Assembly: GCA_002309275.1 (NCBI GenBank)
Contig: DBXL01000185.1
Location: 1 to 12,617, forward strand
DNA from: Ruminococcaceae bacterium UBA1213
Lineage (GTDB): Bacteria > Bacillota > Clostridia > Oscillospirales > Acutalibacteraceae
Reading direction: 5' to 3'
Length of the DNA stretch: 12,617 bases
Under the pieces are notes generated by a model. It was not told where the DNA came from. It was given only the letters and a program-made list of their open reading frames with translations, and did no database searches. This document shows, one piece after another, positions 5,260 to 12,617 of the stretch (the first letter of the stretch is position 1; every line of letters starts with the position of its first letter). A program made the translations under genes and the position numbers.

Positions 5260-6942
5260 TTATTTGTCTTTCACACGGACTGCTTCTTCATCTTCATGTC
5301 TTATCTGAGCCCTTTTGATTTTTCCACCGATAGTTTTCGGGAGTTCATCAACAAACTCTATCACTCTCGGATATTTATAGGGGGCTGTTGATTTCTTCAC
5401 ATGATTTTGAAGTTCCTTAATAAGCTCCTCACTCGGTTTGTAATTCTTTTTCAAAACGATTGTCGCCTTTACGACCTGTCCACGAACAGGATCCGGCACG
5501 CCTGTTATAGCACACTCCACTACTGCATCATGTTCAAGCAAGGCACTCTCTACTTCAAAAGGTCCTATTCTGTAACCGGAGCATTTGATAACATCGTCAT
5601 TTCTGCCGACAAACCAATAATAACCCTCTCTGTCACGCCATGCCATGTCGCAGGTATCGTAATACTTACCAAGAAGCTTTTCTTTCGTCATTTCTTCATT
5701 GAGATAATATCCCGTAAACAAGCCTGTCGGAGCATTGTTCTTAACGTCCATTACGCATATAGAGCCTTCATCACCTACGCCGACTTCTTTTCCCTCACCG
5801 TCAAGCAGTCTTATATCATACAAAGGTGACGGCTTGCCGGTTGAGCCTATTTTTATATCGTCCCATTGAAAATCCGCCAGCAGAACGGTTCCCTCTGTCT
5901 GACCGAAGCCCTGATATATATTGTGTCCCGTAAACCTGAACCACTTTGAATTGACTTCCGGATTGAGCGGTTCACCTGCTGTTGTCCAGTGCTGTATCGA
6001 TGACAAATCATAGCTTGCAACATCTTCCAGAAGCATGAATCTGTACATGGTAGGCGGTGCACAAAATGTCGTCAATTTATATTTTGACATTTTTTCAAGG
6101 AGTTTGGCAGGTACGAATTTATCCATGTCATAGGCAAATATCACTGCACCGCATATCCACTGACCGTATATTTTGCCCCAGCCGAATTTTGCCCAGCCTG
6201 AGTCCGTTACACTCATATGCAGTTTATCTTCCTGCACCTGATGCCAATATTTAGCCGTCACGATATGTCCGAGAGGGTGTGAAAAGCTATGCTGTACCAT
6301 TTTAGGCATACCTGTTGTGCCTGAGGTGAAATACACTATCATTACATCTGTACTTTTTGTAGCTTCTTCACCGGTAGGGCGTTCAAACGTATCGGGAAAT
6401 TTTTCTATTTCCTCCTCAAGATACAGCCAGCCCTCCTGTTTTTCTCCGACAACTATATGATATTTCAGTGTTTCAAGCTCCGGTATGGATTTTTCTACCT
6501 GCGTCATCACAAAGTCATCATGTACACATACGATAGCTTTTGCTTTTGCAGCGTTTGCACGATAGACTATATCTTTTTTCGTAAGCTGGAGAGTACCGGG
6601 AATTGCAACAGCTCCCAGTTTATGCAAAGCAACTACGCATATCCAATATTCCCATCTTCTTCGCATGATAAGCATCACTACATCGCCTTTTTTTATGCCG
6701 AGCGACTTGAAATAATTGGCAGTCTGATTGGAAAGGCGGCTTATATCACGGAAAGTAAATATCTTTTCTTCGTCATGGTCGTTGCACCATACAAGAGCCT
6801 TTTTATTTTCGTCCTGTTTTGCCCACTCATCTACTATATCAAAGCCGAAGTTGAAATTTTCCGGCACATTCACTTTATAATTTTTCTTAAAATCCTCATA
6901 GGAATCAAACTCTATTCTTGGCAAAAATCTGTCCAACAGCAT
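5260..6942 (-). CDS. AMP-forming acyl-CoA synthetase (medium-chain/acetyl-CoA synthetase-like)
   Basis: This 560-residue cytoplasmic ligase activates a carboxylic acid with ATP to an acyl-AMP and transfers it to CoA. ANL-superfamily motifs occur in order: P-loop YFTSGTTGMPK (204-214), TAGEPLNP (321-328), GFGQTE (345-350), TCDMAW (430-435) with the conserved Asp, the hinge segment FVGRNDDVIKCSGYRIG (444-460), and the C-terminal GGKIKRAQIR, whose Lys541 is the adenylation lysine. Motif style and length fit the medium-chain (ACSM/MACS) branch better than classical acetyl-CoA synthetase of about 650 residues. The substrate (short, branched or aromatic acid) cannot be read from sequence. AAAGGAGT 9 nt before the ATG confirms the start. 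A promoter at 7000-7028 serves it. The duplicated membrane-anchored gene follows in the same transcript. Confidence 0.93.
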   Translation of the reverse strand: MLLDRFLPRIEFDSYEDFKKNYKVNVPENFNFGFDIVDEWAKQDENKKALVWCNDHDEEKIFTFRDISRLSNQTANYFKSLGIKKGDVVMLIMRRRWEYWICVVALHKLGAVAIPGTLQLTKKDIVYRANAAKAKAIVCVHDDFVMTQVEKSIPELETLKYHIVVGEKQEGWLYLEEEIEKFPDTFERPTGEEATKSTDVMIVYFTSGTTGMPKMVQHSFSHPLGHIVTAKYWHQVQEDKLHMSVTDSGWAKFGWGKIYGQWICGAVIFAYDMDKFVPAKLLEKMSKYKLTTFCAPPTMYRFMLLEDVASYDLSSIQHWTTAGEPLNPEVNSKWFRFTGHNIYQGFGQTEGTVLLADFQWDDIKIGSTGKPSPLYDIRLLDGEGKEVGVGDEGSICVMDVKNNAPTGLFTGYYLNEEMTKEKLLGKYYDTCDMAWRDREGYYWFVGRNDDVIKCSGYRIGPFEVESALLEHDAVVECAITGVPDPVRGQVVKATIVLKKNYKPSEELIKELQNHVKKSTAPYKYPRVIEFVDELPKTIGGKIKRAQIRHEDEEAVRVKDK

Positions 6943-6999
6943 TATTTTCAGACTCCTTTTCTTATACGAAAATTTTTTTAAATTAACTCTCCGAGAAAT

Positions 7000-7028
7000 A
7001 TAATATCACAGCCCCAAAACAGTGTCAA
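7000..7028 (-). promoter_or_regulatory. Sigma-A promoter for the acyl-CoA synthetase gene
   Basis: On the minus strand a perfect TTGACA (7028-7023), a 17-nt spacer and TATTAT (7005-7000) precede the gene. The stop codon TGA (7027-7025) of the upstream DUF4830 gene is part of the -35 box. The leader should be about 50 nt; I see no riboswitch fold in it. Confidence 0.85.
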
Positions 7029-7501
7029 GCGAATTTACTTGAAAGAGATATGATTTTTCCAAAAAAATCCTTTTGGGATATGTCGCCCCCGATAAACTGA
7101 CCATTCCATGAAATCATATGCAGGACTTCCTCTTTGTTGATGGCAAAAGTATAGAGAAGGCATTCTTCTCCCCTGTAGTCCTCCAGATTCATTCCTATAT
7201 CATACTGAAGCCTGTTATAATCTTCATAAACTTCATTGAACTCCATAGGAATTTTTATATCCTGCACGCTTTCGGGAAAGTTTACGGATATACCGAAATT
7301 TTCTGCAATATTCCGCAGTTCATCAATGTTTTTTGCGGAAACGGAATATTTTTTTCCGTCATATTCCGCATATTTTTTTCTTCGGCTGTCAAAGGAATAT
7401 AGCAATGAAAATACAGTTCCTGCCAATGCAGTGCATACACATATGAATACAATTTTTTTAGTCAAGGCTTTCTCCCCCGAAAATGAATATTTCATTATCA
7501 T
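7025..7501 (-). CDS. DUF4830-type membrane-anchored protein
   Basis: The frame gives 158 residues. A hydrophobic segment (about 17-36) after Lys residues indicates a signal anchor. The C-terminal part matches my memory of DUF4830: IPMEFNEVYEDYNRLQ (84-99), a GMNLEDYRG segment (103-111), LLYTFAIN (115-122) and a final WNGQFIGGDIS (132-142), corresponding to the family's VYNGKIIGGDI. Function is unknown; family members are small extracytoplasmic proteins of Firmicutes. The start is uncertain: ATG codons at 7501 and 7495 have no ribosome binding site, whereas TTG at 7465 (146 residues) has GGGGGAG (7472-7478) 6 nt upstream. I give the longer frame because related proteins have a polar stretch before the membrane segment. 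Its stop overlaps the promoter of the next gene. No terminator separates the two genes. Confidence 0.75.
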   Translation of the reverse strand: MIMKYSFSGEKALTKKIVFICVCTALAGTVFSLLYSFDSRRKKYAEYDGKKYSVSAKNIDELRNIAENFGISVNFPESVQDIKIPMEFNEVYEDYNRLQYDIGMNLEDYRGEECLLYTFAINKEEVLHMISWNGQFIGGDISQKDFFGKIISLSSKFA

Positions 7502-7533
7502 CTGTACAATAATAATCAGGCGAGGTGTAAATT

Positions 7534-7737
7534 ATGATAAGAAAAAGAAATCCGCTTGATGAAAACATGACATTCGGCGAGGGCATTCCTATAGATATGC
7601 CATATAACACGGAATACCGTGTATTGCCCTCACAGTTTTATCCAATGGTACAGCCTATGAGCTGTGCATTCATTAAAGACAAATTCCATGAGGACACCAA
7701 TAAACAGTCCGAAACAGGTGCGGAGAAAGCATTTTAA
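7534..7737 (+). CDS. Small hypothetical protein, 67 residues
   Basis: The ATG is preceded by GAGGTG (7522-7527) with 6-nt spacing, and the stop lies in the loop of a hairpin, both signs of a real small gene. The protein has a basic start (MIRKRN), a Pro/Tyr/Met-rich middle (GIPIDMPYNTEYRVLPSQF, 17-35) and a charged end. It has no signal peptide or membrane segment. I considered a CotJA-type spore coat peptide because of the Pro/Tyr content, but the CotJA motifs are absent. It is divergent from the DUF4830 gene with little space for promoters; TACAAT at 7505-7510 is a possible -10 without a good -35. Function unknown. Confidence 0.6.
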   Translation: MIRKRNPLDENMTFGEGIPIDMPYNTEYRVLPSQFYPMVQPMSCAFIKDKFHEDTNKQSETGAEKAF

Positions 7738-7750
7738 AAGCTTTCTCCGC
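7720..7750 (+). terminator. Hairpin overlapping the end of the small gene
   Basis: GCGGAGAAAGC (7720-7730) pairs with GCTTTCTCCGC (7740-7750), an 11-bp perfect stem, with the TAA stop (7735-7737) in the 9-nt loop. TTTTT occurs 4 nt after the stem, so it is a likely plus-strand terminator. On the minus strand no T-run follows, so it is a poor terminator for the VanZ-like operon. Confidence 0.7.
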
Positions 7751-7759
7751 AGAATTTTT

Positions 7760-8680
7760 CTATTCTTCTTTTAATTTGATTTTGGTACGGATATTATCGG
7801 ATTTCAGTGTATAACTGAAACTCAGCATACATTTTTCCTGTCCCGAAGTGACGGCTGAACGAATGAGGTCTATCAGGTGTTTCAGGAGAAATCCCACTGC
7901 ACCGCCGAACATATACAAAAATACATCATCAGAGCATACAATGCCTGTATTGAGGGCAAACTGTATAATTTCAAAAGTAACGCCTGTTGAGAAGCATATA
8001 ATCGTCAAATGCCACAGTTTCATTTTGGGATTCAGTATCATCAGACTGAAACTCAGCGGGGCAAGTATAAAACCGTTCCATAAAATATAAATCACGCCGT
8101 TTTCCTTTGTGCCGTCAATGCAGTCTGCTATCATTCCGAAAAGACGCATATCAAAATTTCTTGCTTCCGACATATACGGGCGGTATGGCAGAAGATGCCG
8201 GAACACTATCACAAGTATATATATCATCATCAGCGACCTTACCGCAAACAAAAGAAAATGAGAAAATCTCATCCTTGAATCGCTTGTATCCCCAAGACCG
8301 TTTCTGATAAGGCGTATGCTCACCGCCAGAAAAAACGGTACTACCCATAATATAAACATGGATACAAGCTGATATTCTGTAATGACTGCCCAGAAAGCCT
8401 TTCCCTTTGTGAATATTCCGTTGAGGATATATATGAAGAAATTGATAACCGTAATAATCGAATCGGTCATCATAGCCATTCCCAGAGATTCATATTTTTT
8501 TATCGTGAAAATCAGGGCAGCAGATATAACAAGTGAAAATATGAATACATAGCTGTATGCAAGGGACACATCATTGATTTGATTTTTTGCATCATTCGGC
8601 AGGAGAAACAGCATAATTCCTGCCGCTATGGATACAAAAAGCTCCCCTATCGTCAATTTTCGTATCGGAAGAAAATTCAT
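7760..8680 (-). CDS. VanZ-like polytopic membrane protein
   Basis: The protein has 306 residues with about eight membrane segments (near 12-28, 42-60, 70-92, 103-125, 141-162, 196-216, 223-245 and 252-270). The second half matches the VanZ family: a helix entering RHLLPYRPYM (161-170), NGFILAPLSFSL (202-213), the STGVTFEIIQ motif (231-240) and CSDDVFLYMFGGAVGFLL (249-266), corresponding to the family's iE..Q and DDv..N..G blocks. VanZ itself gives low-level teicoplanin resistance; most relatives have no known role, and resistance should not be assumed. The first four helices are an extension beyond the core VanZ domain. The ATG overlaps the ruvX stop as ATGA (8677-8680) and has a strong GGAGGA site, so the two genes are translationally coupled. 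Confidence 0.85.
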   Translation of the reverse strand: MNFLPIRKLTIGELFVSIAAGIMLFLLPNDAKNQINDVSLAYSYVFIFSLVISAALIFTIKKYESLGMAMMTDSIITVINFFIYILNGIFTKGKAFWAVITEYQLVSMFILWVVPFFLAVSIRLIRNGLGDTSDSRMRFSHFLLFAVRSLMMIYILVIVFRHLLPYRPYMSEARNFDMRLFGMIADCIDGTKENGVIYILWNGFILAPLSFSLMILNPKMKLWHLTIICFSTGVTFEIIQFALNTGIVCSDDVFLYMFGGAVGFLLKHLIDLIRSAVTSGQEKCMLSFSYTLKSDNIRTKIKLKEE

Positions 8681-9096
8681 ATATGATTCCTCCTGAAGTT
8701 CATGTAATCCTCCAATATGATGACGGCTGCAACGCTGTCAACAACAGCCTTTCTTTTTTTGCCTCTTGTATCGGTCAGATTCAGATACCTGTGTGCAGTG
8801 ACGGTAGTTCCCCTTTCATCATGCAGGGCTACTTCAAGACCTGTTTTTTCCTTGAGTACCGCTGAAAAAATGCGTACATTTTCTGCACTTTCCCCCTCAG
8901 TGCCGTCCATGTTTCTCGGAAGTCCCAGCACTATCATTTCAGCTTTTTTGTCTTTTGCTATATATGAGATTTTCTCCGCAAGCACAGCCATATCTGTTTC
9001 TTTGATGACCTCAACGGGAGAAGCTATGATCTCATTTCTGTCGCATACCGCCACACCTGTTCTTACTCTGCCGTAATCAACCGATAATATGACCAT
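8677..9096 (-). CDS. ruvX: RuvX/YqgF putative pre-16S rRNA nuclease (Holliday junction resolvase-like)
   Basis: The protein has 139 residues, the usual family length, with an RNase H-like fold acting in the cytoplasm. Family motifs are SVDYGRVRTGVAVCD (5-19) with catalytic Asp7, VLGLPRNMDGTEG (56-68), HDERGTTVTAH (92-102) with catalytic Glu94, and RGKKRKAVVDSVAAVIIL (111-128) with catalytic Asp120. Most relatives have DERLTT or DERFTT; here the hydrophobic residue is Gly. YqgF proteins process the 5' end of 16S rRNA and have been proposed to act on recombination intermediates. In many Firmicutes the gene sits with alaS and ireB; here it lies between a CpXC protein gene (29 nt upstream) and a VanZ-like gene (4-nt overlap). 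GGGAGGAAT supports the start. Confidence 0.95.
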   Translation of the reverse strand: MVILSVDYGRVRTGVAVCDRNEIIASPVEVIKETDMAVLAEKISYIAKDKKAEMIVLGLPRNMDGTEGESAENVRIFSAVLKEKTGLEVALHDERGTTVTAHRYLNLTDTRGKKRKAVVDSVAAVIILEDYMNFRRNHI

Positions 9097-9125
9097 TTTT
9101 CATTCCTCCCAAAGATTTTTTTGAG

Positions 9126-9785
9126 TTACCTGCTTTTGTATATCCTGAAAGCCTCTTTTGCCCACTCACGGTCTATTTTGATAAAACCGCTCTGAGAATC
9201 CGTGTCGGAGAAATACTGACGGACTATCTCAAGAGAACGCCTATATACTTCAAGGCGGGTAGTTTGTATATAGGGACGTTTTTCCGTTCCCACAAAAAAC
9301 TGAAAGCTGACGGTATTTTCTTCCTGACTCATTTCAAGAAAATAGCCTTCATATACCGTTTTATTAGCAGTTTTTTCCACAATTCTTTCAACAGCGTGCT
9401 TGGCAAGCTCCATTGCCATGTCATTGGTATTTTCATCAAGCAGGGCAATTTTTTCTTTCAGCTCGCTCACATTCGATACAAGACGTTTTTTTACATCGGA
9501 CAGGTCGGCAAATTCACTTTCTATCTTTTCATCGACAAGAATACGTCTTTTTGTATTGGGAATGTAATACACCATAAAGTCATTTTCCATATCGTTATAA
9601 AGCAGGGGGTGCAGAAGCTGTGTTTCAAATCTGCATCTCGGACATTTCCACTTAAAGAACTTGTCACTGAGTACATCTTTCTTCATATCCGGCACGTCTT
9701 TGCCATTTACACTGCATATAATCTCTGTTTCGGACTTCTCCGAGCATTTGGGACAAATGATTGTTTTTACTATTTTTTCTGACAT
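9126..9785 (-). CDS. CpXC domain zinc-ribbon-like protein
   Basis: The protein has 219 residues. ATG at 9785 was chosen because AGGTG (9792-9796) lies 6-7 nt upstream; the GTG at 9794 is inside that site. Residues 5-76 match the CpXC domain: CPKC (11-14), VNGKDVPDMKKDVLSDKFF (26-44), CPRC (48-51) and HPLLYNDMENDFMVYYIP (59-76). The two CPxC pairs probably bind zinc. The rest (about 95-219) is charged and helical, with a possible coiled coil at 95-118. The domain's function is unknown; it is common in Firmicutes. The gene is first in an operon with ruvX and the VanZ-like gene, driven by the promoter at 9814-9842. Confidence 0.88.
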   Translation of the reverse strand: MSEKIVKTIICPKCSEKSETEIICSVNGKDVPDMKKDVLSDKFFKWKCPRCRFETQLLHPLLYNDMENDFMVYYIPNTKRRILVDEKIESEFADLSDVKKRLVSNVSELKEKIALLDENTNDMAMELAKHAVERIVEKTANKTVYEGYFLEMSQEENTVSFQFFVGTEKRPYIQTTRLEVYRRSLEIVRQYFSDTDSQSGFIKIDREWAKEAFRIYKSR

Positions 9786-9813
9786 CAGATTCACCTACAA
9801 ATTTTTTCTTTTT

Positions 9814-9842
9814 ATTATATCACATAAAGTTCGTTTTGTCAT
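9814..9842 (-). promoter_or_regulatory. Extended -10 promoter of the CpXC-ruvX-VanZ operon
   Basis: On the minus strand ATGACA (9842-9837), a 17-nt spacer and a perfect TATAAT (9819-9814) occur, with TGA immediately before the -10. The predicted start is near 9807, giving a leader of about 20 nt. Confidence 0.8.
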
Positions 9843-9877
9843 ATAGTTTTTATATATTTTTTCCGACAAAAAAATTA

Positions 9878-9900
9878 CCCTGCCAGAATACCTGACAGGG
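9878..9900 (-). terminator. Terminator of the large repeat protein gene
   Basis: On the minus strand CCCTG-T-CAG pairs with CTG-G-CAGGG around a 5-nt loop, with one internal mismatch, and is followed by a run of seven T. It begins 12 nt after the stop at 9912. An A-run and T-run on the two sides allow some bidirectional activity. Confidence 0.85.
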
Positions 9901-9911
9901 CATTTTTTTCA

Positions 9912-12617
9912 TCATGCCGTGACTTTCAAAGTAAAGTATTTTTTCGCTATTGTGCCAATGCTGTCCTTTGCCTTCACGCATATATCATAGTTAGTTGCCG
10001 ACAGCGGCGTTATTTTTACACTGGAAGATGATTTGAAATCCTGAACGGTTGTCCATTTCTCATTGGCGACTTTTTTATAGAGAACGGCAAATGTATATCC
10101 GCCCGAACCGTTCTTGGCAGTGGTGTTTACAGTAACGCTGTTTTTCAGTTTGATGGAAGTCGCTGACAAAGAAGAGGTATTCTCCACGGAGGGCTTGACG
10201 GTGATATTAAGATAAATTTTTGCCACTCCGCCTATGCTGTCCTTTGCCTTCACGCATACTTGATATGCTCCGCTGTAAGCAGGCTTCAATGACAGTTTGG
10301 CATTCGTGCTGAAATCCTGCTTTTCCGTCCACTTATCCGAATCGGATTTTTTAAGATAGATTGCATACTTATATCCGCCGCTGCCATTTGAGGCAGTTGC
10401 TGTAACGGTTGTAGTCTGTCCTTTGATTATCGTGGCTGAGGACAGGGAGGCTTTTACAGTAACGGCAGGTGTCACTTTGAATGAACCATATGTTTTCTTC
10501 ACAGTGCCCGAACTGTCCTTTACTTTTGCACACACTTCATAAGAGCCTGCTTTTGAGGGCTTTGCCTCTACTTTTGTATTGGTGGAGAAATTCTGTTTTT
10601 GTATCCAGTCGGAAGAATTGGTATCTTTGTAGTAAAAAGCATAGGTATAGCCTCCTGTACCGCCCGTTGCCGTTACGGAAAATGCAACTGTCTGACCGCA
10701 TACAATCGACGATTTTGATACCGTAAGCTTGGGAACAATCGGCGATACTACCGTAACATTCTTTGTCACTGCGACAACATCTCCAATGGCATCTTTTACG
10801 GCTATTTTGAATTCATACTCACCTGCATTTGAAAGCTGTATCACAGCAGATGTATTGGAAGTATAGTTCTGCTTTGTTGTCCATGAAGCCGCACCTGATT
10901 TTCTGTACTGTATCAGATAGGTATAACTGCCTGCACCGCCTGATGCCGCACATTTTACAGTGACAGAGCCTCCTGCTTCAATCGACTGAAATGAAAGGGC
11001 AGATTTATTATTGAGCTTTCCATTGACGGAAAATTCAAAATATTTCGGTGCAATCGCTCCTGTACTGTCTTTTACTTTAATGCAGGCTTCAAATGTACCT
11101 GCTTTTGAGGGAGTAATACTTATTTTGGAATTAGAGGAGTAGTCCTGTACCTTTGACCAGCCTGTTGTACCTTTTGTATGATACCATACAGCATAAGTGC
11201 AGGTATTTTTACTTGTTGAAGAACCTGTGACTGTCACGGACCTGCCAAGATTTATTTTAGATGCCGAAATAGTGGAAGTATTATTGAATGCCTGAGAACA
11301 GGTCAAAGTGAAATATTTCTTGACAACGTTTTCTGTAGAGTCCTTGACTTTTATACATAAGTCATAGGTACCAACTGCACCCGGTGTAAAGGAAACAGAT
11401 GTTTTTGTGTTAAATGCCTGTATAGTGGACCATGATGAAGAGGACTGCGGTTTATAGAAATACGCATATTTATATGAACCCGAACCGTTTGCCGCTGCCC
11501 CCTTGAGAGTGACGGATTTTCCAAGATACACCGAACCGGAACTGACAGAAGAATTATTGGAAAGCACTGTGCCTGTCACATTCAGCGTTTTGTAAACTTC
11601 GGCATTCTGACCGTTCGTACTTTTGAATTTGACAAGAATCGTATATTCCCCCGGATTTTTCGGCACATAATTATAGTGTGAAACACTTGAGAAGTCCTGC
11701 AGGGTTGTCCATGATGTTGCAGATGAGAATTTTGCATAAAATGCATATGTCACACCTGTACCGCCCTGCTGTGAAGCTGTAATAACCACGCTTTCCCCCA
11801 GAGAATAAGAAGCCTTATTCATGGAAACCGAACCGGTAAGCTTTGAGTCAACTTTCAGGCTGATAGTCTGTGCAGCCGTTCTGCCTGCATTGTCTGTGGC
11901 ACTCACTTTGATATTATAAGTTTTAGCCTCACCGGGCTTGAAAGCACAGCTTGTATTGGAAGATGACGCTATTTTTGTCCAGCTTGAAGAGCCTGACGGT
12001 GCATACTGATACACATAAGTAACAGGGTTAACAGCTCCCGACGGTTTTACACTGATAGTGGCAGAACTGCCTATAATAATGCTTGCGGGTGACACGCTCG
12101 CTGTAATAGAAAATACCTCGCTTGTATTCATTACAATCTTAAAATTAACTGTCTTGACCTGTCCGGAATAGGCACCTTTGCCTGTTATGACAGCACTTGC
12201 CGTACCTACTTTTATATTATTCTTGTATTCAACGGAATAGTCCGTTCCGAGAACAAGTGCCACTCCTGCCGAATTCTTGATGGAAATTTTAGGACATATC
12301 GCACTGCCCGTATAATACTGGTCAGGGATAGACGCTATTGAACAGCTGTCAAAACTCATTGACACCGCTTTCAGCGAAGCCGTTGCGGAAATCGAGGCAT
12401 TATCCTTTGACGATATGGTGATACGGCTTGTTCCGGGAGTAACAGCCTCTATCTGATTATAGGTATATGTAAAACAATCAGGCTTTTCTATCGTTACATT
12501 CATGTTATCCGCCGTAAGATATGCACCGACTGACGTGTATTTTTTATTCGTCACATAAACATATGCATTGATGCTTGCACCGCAGTATATCTGCATATTA
12601 TCCGTAAATCCCATTCT
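9912..12617 (-). CDS. C-terminal part of a large secreted protein with eight Ig-like (Y_Y_Y-type) repeats
   Basis: The frame is open to the right edge, giving 901 visible residues; the ATG at 12614 is probably internal and the true start lies outside. Numbering from it, residues 1-90 include a Big2-like strand set (AVTPGTSRITISS, 57-69). Residues 91-161 form a small domain with YTGSAICPKISIK and GTASAVITGKGAYSG, often seen in secreted Clostridia proteins. Residues 165-899 are eight repeats of about 90 residues. Each has a G.(S/T)VT strand, GG.GGY.YA..YK, a central W, Q(D/N)(F/Y).(S/T), P..AG.Y, and a closing KVKDS.G segment. They resemble triple-tyrosine and PKD/Ig-like folds that act as spacers or binding modules. 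The protein ends directly after repeat 8 with no sortase motif, dockerin or SLH domain, so any enzyme or anchor must be in the missing N-terminal part. A terminator follows. Confidence 0.85.
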   Translation of the reverse strand, partial: RMGFTDNMQIYCGASINAYVYVTNKKYTSVGAYLTADNMNVTIEKPDCFTYTYNQIEAVTPGTSRITISSKDNASISATASLKAVSMSFDSCSIASIPDQYYTGSAICPKISIKNSAGVALVLGTDYSVEYKNNIKVGTASAVITGKGAYSGQVKTVNFKIVMNTSEVFSITASVSPASIIIGSSATISVKPSGAVNPVTYVYQYAPSGSSSWTKIASSSNTSCAFKPGEAKTYNIKVSATDNAGRTAAQTISLKVDSKLTGSVSMNKASYSLGESVVITASQQGGTGVTYAFYAKFSSATSWTTLQDFSSVSHYNYVPKNPGEYTILVKFKSTNGQNAEVYKTLNVTGTVLSNNSSVSSGSVYLGKSVTLKGAAANGSGSYKYAYFYKPQSSSSWSTIQAFNTKTSVSFTPGAVGTYDLCIKVKDSTENVVKKYFTLTCSQAFNNTSTISASKINLGRSVTVTGSSTSKNTCTYAVWYHTKGTTGWSKVQDYSSNSKISITPSKAGTFEACIKVKDSTGAIAPKYFEFSVNGKLNNKSALSFQSIEAGGSVTVKCAASGGAGSYTYLIQYRKSGAASWTTKQNYTSNTSAVIQLSNAGEYEFKIAVKDAIGDVVAVTKNVTVVSPIVPKLTVSKSSIVCGQTVAFSVTATGGTGGYTYAFYYKDTNSSDWIQKQNFSTNTKVEAKPSKAGSYEVCAKVKDSSGTVKKTYGSFKVTPAVTVKASLSSATIIKGQTTTVTATASNGSGGYKYAIYLKKSDSDKWTEKQDFSTNAKLSLKPAYSGAYQVCVKAKDSIGGVAKIYLNITVKPSVENTSSLSATSIKLKNSVTVNTTAKNGSGGYTFAVLYKKVANEKWTTVQDFKSSSSVKITPLSATNYDICVKAKDSIGTIAKKYFTLKVTA
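9915..12122 (-). repeat. Eight tandem Ig-like coding repeats of about 270-276 nt
   Basis: Approximate units in the visible protein are residues 165-256, 257-349, 350-440, 441-532, 533-625, 626-716, 717-808 and 809-899. The last two are the most alike: a 25-nt block is identical between 9958-9982 and 10234-10258, offset 276 nt. The first two are the most diverged and lack the VKDS ending. Confidence 0.85.

Noticed and set aside
6457..6981. Plus-strand open frame of 174 codons opposite the acyl-CoA synthetase
   Set aside because: Antisense to a well-conserved ANL enzyme, with no ribosome binding site and a composition typical of a shadow frame.
7760..8680. Glycopeptide resistance by the VanZ-like protein
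   Set aside because: The family is broad, no van genes are nearby, and the similarity covers only the second half of the protein.
9264..9782. Plus-strand open frame of 172 codons opposite the CpXC gene
   Set aside because: Phe/Ile-rich shadow of a clear CpXC protein with no translation signal.
9915..12122. Regular repeats read as CRISPR
   Set aside because: The period is about 270 nt and the repeats are coding, with similarity mainly at protein level.

Overview
The window looks like chromosomal DNA from a low-GC, Gram-positive anaerobe, most likely a Ruminococcus-like member of the Oscillospiraceae/Clostridia. The signs are A+T-rich intergenic DNA, strong AGGAGG-type ribosome binding sites, sigma-A promoters with 17-nt spacers, a methylglyoxal synthase next to a MinD relative, a Nim-like flavoprotein, DUF4830 and CpXC proteins, and large secreted proteins made of tandem Ig-like repeats. 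I see no tRNA, rRNA, CRISPR array, transposase or phage gene. The genus is an inference from protein style, not a database result.

Layout. Positions 1-264 hold the 3' end of an unidentified plus-strand gene, closed by a strong hairpin terminator. Positions 348-1596 hold a promoter, a MinD-like P-loop protein and mgsA, closed by a second terminator. A FkbM-type methyltransferase (1608-2648) starts directly on the T-tract of that terminator, and its stop codon lies inside a 7-nt tandem repeat. A minus-strand, signal-peptide-bearing surface protein with a carbohydrate-binding-like domain and a putative sortase motif occupies 2745-3485. It is divergent from a Nim/pyridoxamine-oxidase-like flavoprotein (3812-4288), and the spacer holds two near-perfect promoters. 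Next on the minus strand are DUF4830 (7025-7501), an AMP-forming acyl-CoA synthetase (5260-6942) and a membrane-anchored protein with an internal duplication (4330-5217). A 67-residue plus-strand ORF (7534-7737) faces away from DUF4830. A minus-strand operon CpXC protein, ruvX, VanZ-like protein fills 7760-9785. The right end (9912-12617) is the C-terminal part of a large secreted protein with eight repeats of about 90 residues.

Functionally this is a patchwork of housekeeping genes (methylglyoxal bypass, RuvX, acyl activation) and envelope or surface genes. The mgsA-minD pairing resembles the minCDE-rodA-mgsA neighbourhood that I recall from other Clostridia, but here the MinD relative has lost the P-loop lysine, the second switch aspartate and the C-terminal membrane helix. 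That degenerate MinD-like protein is the most notable single observation. Others are the terminator fused to the fkbM ribosome binding site, the 7-nt repeat over a stop codon, a -35 box that contains the upstream gene's stop codon, and DNA-level repeat homogenisation in two surface or envelope genes. I did not find a convincing wholly new multi-gene system.
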